From: Planctomycetota bacterium
GTDB taxonomy: Bacteria; Planctomycetota; Phycisphaerae; WQYP01
Assembly (NCBI GenBank): GCA_021780285.1
Contig: JAJXZA010000291.1
Span: 1-9,970 of the forward strand
Length of the DNA stretch: 9,970 bases
Direction of reading: 5' to 3'
The notes under the pieces: model-generated
Database searches by the model: none
Told to the model about the DNA's origin: nothing
What the model saw: the letters and a program-made list of their open reading frames with translations, nothing else
Program-made: the position numbers and the translations under genes
Part shown: positions 1-6,504 of the stretch, piece after piece
How the letters are laid out: every line of letters starts with the position of its first letter
How positions within the stretch are numbered: position 1 is the first letter of the stretch

Positions 1-24
1 AAGGATGCATGCAGGAGTAATGCC

Positions 25-3000
25 ATGAAAGTTGTTCGCAAGTTTACCAAAGCCGGGGAAGATGTTTACTCAAAGGTGGCCTTTGCGCGCCGCACCAGCC
101 GCATCAGCAATGTGGATGGCTCGGTCGTGTTTGAAATGAAGGATGCTGAAATACCGGCCGATTGGTCGCAGCTCGCCACCGATATTATGGTAAGCAAGTA
201 TTTCCGAAAGGCCGGCGTGCCCGAGGTTGATGTCCAGGGTAAACCGGTGCTCGACGCCGACGGCAAACCCAAAACCGGCCCCGAAAAATCGGTCCGCCAG
301 GTGGTGCATCGTCTCGCCGGATGCTGGACGCAATGGGGCCGCGACTACGGCTACTTCAGCTCCGCGCAAGATGCCGATGCGTTTTATGATGAACTCGCCT
401 ACATGATGCTGCGCCAGATGGCAGCGCCCAATTCGCCCCAGTGGTTCAACACCGGCCTGAACTTCGCCTACGGTATGACCGGCCCGTCGCAGGGGCATTG
501 GTTTGTCAACCCGAAAACGCTGCAGCTTGAACAATCAAACGATGCCTACAGCCATCCGCAGCCGCACGCCTGCTTTATTCAAAGTGTGGATGACGACCTG
601 GTAAACGATGGCGGCATTATGGACTTGTGGGTGCGCGAAGCGCGGCTGTTTAAGTACGGTTCGGGTACGGGCACAAATTTTTCGCACCTCCGGGGCGAAA
701 ATGAATCGCTCTCGGGCGGCGGCAAATCTTCCGGTCTTATGAGCTTTCTTAAAATCGGCGACCGCGCCGCCGGGGCCATCAAATCGGGCGGCACCACCCG
801 GCGCGCCGCCAAAATGGTCTGCCTAGATCTTGATCACCCCGACATCAGTGAGTTTGTAAACTGGAAGGTGCGTGAAGAACTCAAGGTTGCCGCTCTGGTG
901 GAAGGCCTTAAACATCTGCCGCGAGAGCAACAGGAGCTTGCCTCCAAACTTAAACTCAAGCTTGACTATGACTTTAACGGCGAAGCGTACGCCACCGTAT
1001 CAGGCCAGAACTCCAACAACTCGGTGCGTGTGCCGAACAAGTTTGTCGAGGCGGTTGAAAACGACGGCCAGTGGAACCTGATTCGTCGCACCGACCGCAA
1101 AGTGCATAAAACCATCAAGGCTCGCGACCTGTGGCAGCAAATCGCCTTTGCGGCCTGGCGCTGCGCCGACCCGGGCGTACAATACGACGACACCATCAAC
1201 GAATGGCACACCTGCCCGCAGAGCGGCCGCATCAATGCCAGCAACCCGTGCAGCGAGTATATGTTTCTCGACAACACCGCGTGCAATCTGGCCTCCATCA
1301 ACCTGATGAAGTTTTTTGATGCCGCAGCCCGCAAGTTCGACATTGAAGGCTTTCAACATGCCTGTCGGCTCTGGACCATGGTGCTGGAAATTTCGGTGTT
1401 GATGGCCGCCTACCCAAGCCGCGAAATCGCCCGCCTGAGCTACGAATACCGTACGCTGGGGCTGGGTTATGCCAACATCGGCACCATGCTTATGGTTGCG
1501 GGCATCCCCTACGACAGCGCCGAAGGCCGAGCCATCTGCGGAGCCATTACCGCCCTGATGACCGCCGAAAGCTATGCCGCCTCTGCCGAACTTGCCGGCG
1601 AGCTTGGGCCATTCCCGGGGTATCATCGCAACCGCGCCGACATGCTTCGCGTGATGCGCAACCACCGCGCTGCCGCCAACGACGGCCAATACGAATCGCT
1701 GGAAATCAAGCCCCGCATTCTCGATGCCTCGCAGTTCACCGGGCCGACTTCGTCGCCTCAATTACTGGCCTCGGCGCGTGAAGCATGGACCCGTGCCGTT
1801 GCCCTGGGTGAAAAATTTGGTTACCGCAACGCCCAGACAACCGTTATTGCTCCCACCGGCACCATCGGCCTGCTGATGGATTGCGACACCACCGGCGTCG
1901 AGCCTGACTTCGCCCTCGTTAAATTCAAAAAACTTGCCGGCGGCGGCTACTTTAAAATCGCCAATCAGTCGGTTGAGCCGGCCTTGCACAACCTCGGCTA
2001 CTCTGCGGCTCAAGTGAAAGACATTCTCACGTATGTACTGGGCACGCTTTCGCTTAAAGGTTCCCCGCATATAAACCAGGAGACACTGAAGGCGAAGGGC
2101 TTCACGGATGATGAACTGGCTAAAATCGAGGCTTGCCTGCCCTCGGTTTTTGAGCTGGCCTTCGCCTTTTCTCCCTGGACGCTCGGCGAAGCTGCCATGA
2201 CCCGGCTTGGCTTTACCACCGCGCAATGGCAGGAACCTTCGTTTAACCTGCTGCGGGCGCTGGGCTTTACCAAGCGGCAAATTCGCGAAGCCAATGACGT
2301 GATTTGCGGCTCGCAGACGGTGGAGGGTGCGCCGCACATTAAGGACGAACACCTCGCCGTGTTTGATTGTGCCAATCGCTGCGGCCGCAAGGGTAAGCGG
2401 TTTATTCATCACCTCGGGCATATTCGTATGATGGCTGCGGCGCAGCCCTTTATCAGCGGCGCCATCAGCAAAACCATCAATCTGCCCAATGAAGTCAACA
2501 CCGCCGACATTGAAGAAGCCTATCGCGAAAGCTGGAAGCTCGGCCTCAAAGCCGTGGCCCTGTACCGCGACGGCTCCAAACTCAGCCAGCCGCTCAACAG
2601 CACGTCTGATGACGATGCGTCTGACGATGCCGACATTGACGCACTTAAAGTTGAGGCGGCATTGGCCTGCACCACCTGCGGCGACCCGTCGCCCGCGGTG
2701 CCCGCGCAGGCCCAGGCCGATGCTTCGCCGTCTGCCAAAGCTGCCGCAGCCAAGTCTGTGGCGGCCGCTTCGGTTGTACAACGCGTTGAAGAGCGCATCA
2801 TCGAACGGCCTCTGCGGCGTCGCCTGCCTGACACGCGGCCCAGCATCACCCATAAGTTCGACATCAGCGGTCACGAAGGTTACATCACCTGCGGCCTGTT
2901 TGAAGATGGCAGCCCCGGTGAGGTGTTTATTACCATGGCCAAACAGGGCAGCACGGTCGGCGGCCTCATGGATGCCATCGCCACGCTCATTTCGCTTAAT

Positions 3001-3564
3001 CTCCAATATGGTGTGCCGCTCTCGGCTATGGTGCGCAAGTTTGAGCACATGCGTTTTGAACCCGCGGGCATGACCCGCAACGGCGATATACCTATTGCCA
3101 AGAGCGTGATGGATTACCTGGTGCGCTGGCTGGGCATGCAGTTTCTGCCCGGTTACCGTGCGGAAAACGCCCCCAAACGCGACAACCACCACGAGGCCGT
3201 GGCGGAGCATCATGCCGATGACGCCGCCGCCCATCGTGCCAAACTTATGGATGTTACCCCGCCTTCGCTGACCGATGGTTATGCCAGTACTGCGGGCAAC
3301 GGTAACGGCAACGGCAATGGTCATGGCCACGGTAACGGTACCAGTAATGGTAACGGTAATGGCCACGACCACGGAACCAAGGCGCACAGCGACCGCATAA
3401 CATTAATGCATGGTGGGGTGGCTACCCTAACTGATTCGCTCTCGCAGCAGCTAAGCACAATGATGGGCGATGCACCCAACTGCAGCGTGTGCGGCAGCAT
3501 TACAGTACGCAATGGCAGCTGTTACAAATGCAACAACTGCGGAACATCACAAGGTTGTTCGTAA
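25..3564 (+). CDS. nrdJ: Adenosylcobalamin-dependent (class II) ribonucleoside-diphosphate reductase, long form
   Basis: Reduces ribonucleotides to deoxyribonucleotides for DNA synthesis in the cytoplasm, using a thiyl radical made with adenosylcobalamin, so it works with or without oxygen. At 1179 residues it is the long NrdJ form. Seen in the sequence: a conserved GGGKSSGLMSF region near residue 233; C183 in HACFIQS and C420 in DNTACNL, matching the active-site redox pair; the catalytic N407-P-C409-S-E411 motif, matching Asn/Cys/Glu of class I NrdA; and the phosphate-binding PTGTIG at 610-615. An Ala-rich linker (about 855-930, with C882-X2-C885) leads to a TSCPD-type domain (about 935-1040), then a Gly/Asn/His linker, then a Cys-rich tail (C1153, C1156, C1166, C1169, C1172, C1178), which probably relays electrons or binds zinc. 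The start is supported by AGGAG at 13-17, seven bases before ATG. Only 24 upstream bases are visible, so a cobalamin riboswitch or NrdR boxes cannot be judged. The gene appears intact. Confidence 0.96.
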   Translation: MKVVRKFTKAGEDVYSKVAFARRTSRISNVDGSVVFEMKDAEIPADWSQLATDIMVSKYFRKAGVPEVDVQGKPVLDADGKPKTGPEKSVRQVVHRLAGCWTQWGRDYGYFSSAQDADAFYDELAYMMLRQMAAPNSPQWFNTGLNFAYGMTGPSQGHWFVNPKTLQLEQSNDAYSHPQPHACFIQSVDDDLVNDGGIMDLWVREARLFKYGSGTGTNFSHLRGENESLSGGGKSSGLMSFLKIGDRAAGAIKSGGTTRRAAKMVCLDLDHPDISEFVNWKVREELKVAALVEGLKHLPREQQELASKLKLKLDYDFNGEAYATVSGQNSNNSVRVPNKFVEAVENDGQWNLIRRTDRKVHKTIKARDLWQQIAFAAWRCADPGVQYDDTINEWHTCPQSGRINASNPCSEYMFLDNTACNLASINLMKFFDAAARKFDIEGFQHACRLWTMVLEISVLMAAYPSREIARLSYEYRTLGLGYANIGTMLMVAGIPYDSAEGRAICGAITALMTAESYAASAELAGELGPFPGYHRNRADMLRVMRNHRAAANDGQYESLEIKPRILDASQFTGPTSSPQLLASAREAWTRAVALGEKFGYRNAQTTVIAPTGTIGLLMDCDTTGVEPDFALVKFKKLAGGGYFKIANQSVEPALHNLGYSAAQVKDILTYVLGTLSLKGSPHINQETLKAKGFTDDELAKIEACLPSVFELAFAFSPWTLGEAAMTRLGFTTAQWQEPSFNLLRALGFTKRQIREANDVICGSQTVEGAPHIKDEHLAVFDCANRCGRKGKRFIHHLGHIRMMAAAQPFISGAISKTINLPNEVNTADIEEAYRESWKLGLKAVALYRDGSKLSQPLNSTSDDDASDDADIDALKVEAALACTTCGDPSPAVPAQAQADASPSAKAAAAKSVAAASVVQRVEERIIERPLRRRLPDTRPSITHKFDISGHEGYITCGLFEDGSPGEVFITMAKQGSTVGGLMDAIATLISLNLQYGVPLSAMVRKFEHMRFEPAGMTRNGDIPIAKSVMDYLVRWLGMQFLPGYRAENAPKRDNHHEAVAEHHADDAAAHRAKLMDVTPPSLTDGYASTAGNGNGNGNGHGHGNGTSNGNGNGHDHGTKAHSDRITLMHGGVATLTDSLSQQLSTMMGDAPNCSVCGSITVRNGSCYKCNNCGTSQGCS
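3295..3375 (+). repeat. GGY-AAY simple repeat encoding a Gly/Asn/His linker in NrdJ
   Basis: In-frame low-complexity DNA of alternating GGT/GGC and AAC/AAT codons with a few CAT/CAC codons, encoding residues 1091-1117 of NrdJ. It sits between the TSCPD-type domain and the cysteine tail. The likely role, by inference, is a flexible tether that lets the tail reach the active site. The hexanucleotide pattern suggests growth by slippage. Confidence 0.85.
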
Positions 3565-3620
3565 AGCAACGGGCGATCGCGCGGTTGGCTGATATCTGAA
3601 AGCCACGGATGGCGACTCCG

Positions 3621-3657
3621 GAGGCAGGGCAGCGGAGGCTGCCCTGCCTCTCTTTTT
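3621..3657 (+). terminator. Intrinsic terminator of nrdJ
   Basis: A perfect 13-bp GC-rich stem, GAGGCAGGGCAGC (3621-3633) pairing with 3638-3650 across a GGAG loop, is followed by TCTTTTT. It lies 57 bases after the nrdJ stop codon and is oriented to end that transcript. Confidence 0.88.
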
Positions 3658-3708
3658 GGCAATCGTTGGCAGGATACTGTTCGAGTAATGGCTGGGATTG
3701 CGATGGTG

Positions 3709-3799
3709 CTGAAATGCCCCGTCTGCTTTGTTGTCGGATCTCGCAGACTCATTATTCAGAGTCGGCTCGATCCTCCGCCGCGCATCCGGGGCATTTCAG
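3709..3799. repeat. Nested inverted repeat in the nrdJ downstream region
   Basis: CTGAAATGCCCCG (3709-3721) and its exact reverse complement (3787-3799) enclose 65 bases. Inside are two shorter inverted pairs that share three bases, so they are alternatives: GTCTGC 3721-3726 with GCAGAC 3743-3748, and GACTC 3746-3750 with GAGTC 3759-3763. Outside the main arms, GGTG and CACC can extend the stem across a small bulge. There is no T-tract, so it is not a terminator. The rest of 3658-4015 holds no convincing gene; it contains this structure and the ATTT-type repeats that follow it. It could be a small palindromic repetitive element or a structured RNA, and the sequence alone does not decide between them. 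Confidence 0.6.
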
Positions 3800-3910
3800 A
3801 GCCACCCCGCAGGGCGGCGGCATTGAGAACAAGTGACATTCGAACATACGAGCGGGTGCGGGCTAAGCGGGGCGCGGTTGTGCGGCGAGCGCGATGGAGG
3901 AGAATTTAAC

Positions 3911-3955
3911 GATTTGAGAATTTGAGAATTTGGATTTCAGATTTCAGATTTGAGA
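3911..3955. repeat. ATTTGAG/ATTTCAG degenerate tandem repeat, patch 1
   Basis: Head-to-tail units of 6-8 bases: GATTTGAG, AATTTGAG, AATTTG, GATTTCAG, ATTTCAG, ATTTGAG. The same unit recurs in the same strand orientation at 4705-4760 and 6299-6365. It is AT-rich against a GC-rich background and lies in the gap between two convergent genes. Confidence 0.8.
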
Positions 3956-4015
3956 TGGCAAATTTGCGTTTGCCTGGGGCGAGATGTTAATGATGGCTGA
4001 ATTAAAAATTGAGAT

Positions 4016-4579
4016 TCATTGCGGCTTGGGGCTATTCGGCGGTGCGGCCTGCGATGAATCCTGATTGCGGCGGACGGCTGCGGCGACAGCCTGGTCGGTT
4101 ACTTCGCGCACATGAGCGCTGAACGCGGCGGCTCGTTTGGCCATCTGATAGTCCTGCTTGCTTTGACTGGTGAGGTGGCGCTGGCCGGTGATGTCGCCGT
4201 CTTGCAGGCTTGCCGCCCAAGCTCGTAGTTGGCGCGATACGCGTTCGGCTGCGGCGACGCATTGGTTTATGTTGGCGGCGAGCGAGGCATGGGCCGGGCC
4301 GGCGGCGGGGCCGAGCAGGGCGGCGGAAAAGCGGCAGGCGCTGCGCACTTCGCCGGCGGAGCCACGGGCGATATATAAAAACATCAGCAGTTCCGACGTG
4401 GTGCCGCGCTCAAAACCTTCGGCAATATTGTTGGAGACAGAAAGGGCGGCCCGCTGAAGCTGATTGCGCAAATCACCCTTGCTGGCGAACCAGCTTGCGT
4501 CGGTAGTTTGGTACACTTGCACGGCGAGTTGTATTGCCGCCTGCCAGACGGGCAAGTCTTCAAAGCGTTCGTAGGTCAT
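4016..4579 (-). CDS. Four-helix-bundle protein of the S23 / 23S-rRNA intervening-sequence family
   Basis: A 187-residue protein whose first 120 or so residues carry the family pattern: DLPVWQ at 8-13, LRNQLQRAALSVSNNIAEG at 37-55, and FLYIARGSAGEVRS at 67-80. Members are small four-helix bundles, often encoded as free-standing genes or within 23S rRNA intervening sequences; their molecular role is poorly known. There is no rRNA here, so this is the free-standing kind. The start was placed at the second ATG (base 4579) because GGAG sits six bases before it; the earlier ATG at 4591 has no ribosome site. The C-terminal 60 or so residues, ending in a Pro/Ser-rich tail, exceed the usual length of about 120. 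The gene is convergent with nrdJ and divergent from nuoH, so it is probably transcribed alone. No clear promoter was identified. Confidence 0.85.
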   Translation of the reverse strand: MTYERFEDLPVWQAAIQLAVQVYQTTDASWFASKGDLRNQLQRAALSVSNNIAEGFERGTTSELLMFLYIARGSAGEVRSACRFSAALLGPAAGPAHASLAANINQCVAAAERVSRQLRAWAASLQDGDITGQRHLTSQSKQDYQMAKRAAAFSAHVREVTDQAVAAAVRRNQDSSQAAPPNSPKPQ

Positions 4580-4704
4580 GGGTTGCTCCATGCGTAAGCG
4601 GGCGATTATTGCTTCATTGTTGCCGAGGCAGCGGTCGGCGACAAGTGATGGTTGGTGGGCGAAATAACGTGGGAAAATGTGAGTGGTTTTTTTGGGGCGA
4701 TTGG

Positions 4705-4760
4705 AGATTTCAGGATTTCAGATTTCAAGATTTCAGGATTTCAGATTTCAAGATGTCAGA
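4705..4760. repeat. Exact 23-bp tandem repeat of ATTTCAG units, patch 2
   Basis: Bases 4705-4727 and 4728-4750 are identical 23-mers, each made of AGATTTCAG, GATTTCAG and ATTTCA. A decayed third start (AGATGTCAG) follows. The repeat lies in the divergent region between the S23-type gene and nuoH. A lone related fragment, GATTTCAGATTCCAG, occurs at 4863-4877. The rest of 4580-5001 shows no gene, only the weak promoter and direct repeat noted before nuoH. Confidence 0.88.
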
Positions 4761-4935
4761 ATAAGGTTTGCGGGGGTTGGATGGCTTAAGTTCATAGATC
4801 AAAACCATCAAAAACGTGAACGTGAAATCGTAGATTTGCAGGATTGCTGATCTCACATATTCGATTTCAGATTCCAGGTTGCCGGGGGCGGGCGTTGAAC
4901 TTTCGGGTTTGGCGGCTTTGGGCGGCCTGTTTCGC

Positions 4936-4963
4936 TTGTATGCCGGCGGTGAATGTATAAGAT
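4936..4963 (+). promoter_or_regulatory. Weak candidate promoter for nuoH
   Basis: TTGTAT (4936-4941) and TAAGAT (4958-4963) lie 16 bases apart, about 40 bases before the nuoH start; the alternative -10 TATAAG overlaps at 4956-4961. The match to sigma-70 consensus is partial. A direct repeat, GGGGCCTTA, at 4965-4973 and 4978-4986 lies between this site and the ribosome site and would fall near the transcript start. Confidence 0.28.
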
Positions 4964-5001
4964 AGGGGCCTTAACAAGGGGCCTTACCGGAGTTGGCTTG
5001 C

Positions 5002-6294
5002 ATGGTCGGAATATTTATTGCTCACCTGGTGTTTGCCGTGGTGGTGTTTCATGTGATTTTGGGGCTGGTGGCGTATCTCATTTTGCTTGAACGCAAAACC
5101 GCCTCCTGGATTCAAGACCGCATCGGTCCCAATCGCGTCGGGCCGCAGGGCCTGCTGCAGCCCATTGCCGACGGTGTAAAGTTCATCCTTAAAGAAGAGT
5201 TTATACCGGCCAATGCCGACCGCTGGCTGTTTATGCTGGCTCCGATTGTCATTATTACCCCGGCGCTGTGTGGCTTTGCGGTGATACCTTGGGGCGGCTT
5301 TCTGGCCGCCGGCACCAAGCTGCCGGAGTGGATACCCTTTATCGGCGGCTGGGCGTTTCCGCATAATATTGCGGTGATGGTGGCCAATCCTAACATTGGC
5401 GTGCTGTTTGTGCTGGCGGCGGCAAGCCTGGGCGTCTACGGCGTGGTGCTGGGCGGCTGGGCTTCGGGCAGCAAATATAGCTTTCTGGGCGGCATGCGGG
5501 CGACGGCTCAAATGGTGAGCTACGAAATTCCATTGGCGCTTTCGCTGATGTCAGTGGCGGTGGTGGCCGGCACGCTTAAGCTCAGCAGCATTACGGGTGA
5601 TCAGGCGAGTTATTTTTCGAGTTTGTCGTTCGTGCCGGCATGGAACGTGTTTATGCAGCCGGTGGCGTTTTTCCTGTTTATCACCTGCATATTTGCGGAG
5701 GCCAACCGGCTGCCGTTTGACCTCGCTGAGTGCGAATCGGAACTGGTGGGCGGCTACCATACCGAATATTCTTCGATGAAGTTTGCGCTGTTCTTTCTGG
5801 CTGAATATTCTTCGATGATTACCGGCTCGGCGGTGGCGGTAGCGCTGTTTTTGGGCGGGTGGCATCTGCCCTGGCTCGACAAGCTTATTTATCATGGCTC
5901 GCAGCCGGCGGTTGCGGGCTGGGGTGGAGCGCTGCTGAAGTTTGTGGTGTTCTGGGCGAAGGTCGTGGGCTTTTTGTTCTTTTACATGTGGATTCGCTGG
6001 ACGCTGCCGCGGTTTCGGTTTGATCAGCTTATGAACCTCGCATGGCGCGGCATGATACCGCTGTCGCTGGGCACGTTTTTGATGGCGGCGGTGTTTGTGG
6101 AGCTTAAACAGCGCGGCATTATAGAACATCGCGGCTGGCTGCTTTTGGGCAATGTGCTTTTGTTTGCGGGTGTGCTGCTGGCGGGCAAACTGCGTAAGCA
6201 AGCTCCGGGCGAGGTGAACAAGCGTATGGCCGTTATCGGCAGCCGCTACAATCCGCAGCCCAAGCCGGCGGATGCCGCCGCGGCCGGGGCGTAG
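5002..6294 (+). CDS. nuoH: NADH-quinone oxidoreductase membrane subunit H (complex I)
   Basis: NuoH is the membrane subunit of complex I that contacts the peripheral arm and forms much of the quinone chamber, coupling quinone reduction to proton pumping. Visible hallmarks are an N-terminal membrane helix ending in LLERK (E30-R31-K32), the loop DRIGPNRVGPQG (39-50) followed by GLLQPIADGVK, the acidic quinone-site loop FAEANRLPFDLAECESEL (about 231-248, with E233, D240, E243, E245, E247), GYHTEYSSM, and RFRFDQLMNLAWRG near the C-terminus. Several strongly hydrophobic segments fit about eight membrane helices. At 430 residues it is longer than typical NuoH (about 325-350), owing to extra inter-helix sequence and an Ala/Pro-rich tail. 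ATG at 5002 was chosen over TTG at 4993 because CGGAG (4988-4992) is nine bases before the ATG but abuts the TTG. No other nuo gene adjoins it. Confidence 0.96.
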   Translation: MVGIFIAHLVFAVVVFHVILGLVAYLILLERKTASWIQDRIGPNRVGPQGLLQPIADGVKFILKEEFIPANADRWLFMLAPIVIITPALCGFAVIPWGGFLAAGTKLPEWIPFIGGWAFPHNIAVMVANPNIGVLFVLAAASLGVYGVVLGGWASGSKYSFLGGMRATAQMVSYEIPLALSLMSVAVVAGTLKLSSITGDQASYFSSLSFVPAWNVFMQPVAFFLFITCIFAEANRLPFDLAECESELVGGYHTEYSSMKFALFFLAEYSSMITGSAVAVALFLGGWHLPWLDKLIYHGSQPAVAGWGGALLKFVVFWAKVVGFLFFYMWIRWTLPRFRFDQLMNLAWRGMIPLSLGTFLMAAVFVELKQRGIIEHRGWLLLGNVLLFAGVLLAGKLRKQAPGEVNKRMAVIGSRYNPQPKPADAAAAGA

Positions 6295-6298
6295 GGGC

Positions 6299-6365
6299 GA
6301 TTTGAGATTTGAGATTTAAGATTTAAGATTTCGGATTTGAGATTTCGGATTTGAAATTTGAGATT
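6299..6365. repeat. ATTTGAG/ATTTAAG degenerate tandem repeat, patch 3
   Basis: About nine head-to-tail units immediately after the nuoH stop: GATTTGAG, ATTTGAG, ATTTAAG twice, ATTTCG, GATTTGAG, ATTTCG, GATTTGAA, ATTTGAG. The composite ATTTCGGATTTGA occurs twice with one late mismatch. It has the same unit and strand orientation as the patches at 3911-3955 and 4705-4760. Confidence 0.82.
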
Positions 6366-6431
6366 GCTCTGCAACGTGCAACCTGACAAACAAGCCGATT
6401 TGAAATGACGGGTGTGAGCTTTTTACGCGGG

Positions 6432-6461
6432 TTGCGGCGGGCTTGCCCCACACCCTATACA
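6432..6461 (+). promoter_or_regulatory. Candidate promoter for glyS
   Basis: TTGCGG (6432-6437) and TATACA (6456-6461) are 18 bases apart, about 44 bases before the glyS start. A 7-bp inverted repeat, GGGTGTG (6410-6416) with CACACCC (6449-6455), brackets the -35 region and ends against the -10, which could be an operator or chance. There is no T-box-like leader in the roughly 40 bases left for a 5' leader. Confidence 0.3.
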
Positions 6462-6504
6462 TGACACTCTGTTGCCGGCCGCTGGCTGAGGAAGGAATAC
6501 ATTC

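Noticed and set aside
1000..1761. 253-codon minus-strand open frame inside nrdJ
   Set aside because: Antisense to the catalytic core including the NPCSE motif; no ribosome site or recognisable family.
1762..3387. 541-codon open frame on the minus strand inside nrdJ
   Set aside because: It lies wholly antisense to a strongly conserved reductase; its His/Arg/Gly-rich, low-complexity translation matches what the complement of GC-rich codons produces.
3609..3909. Two overlapping short plus-strand frames (75 and 73 codons) after nrdJ
   Set aside because: They run through the terminator hairpin or the inverted repeat, lack ribosome sites and resemble no protein; the region is better explained as non-coding structure.
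3911..3955. CRISPR array at the ATTT-type repeats
   Set aside because: Units are 6-8 bases, directly adjacent and degenerate, with no spacers and no cas genes.
5551..6201. 216-codon minus-strand open frame inside nuoH
   Set aside because: Extremely His/Arg/Gln-rich translation antisense to conserved membrane helices; typical of a shadow frame.
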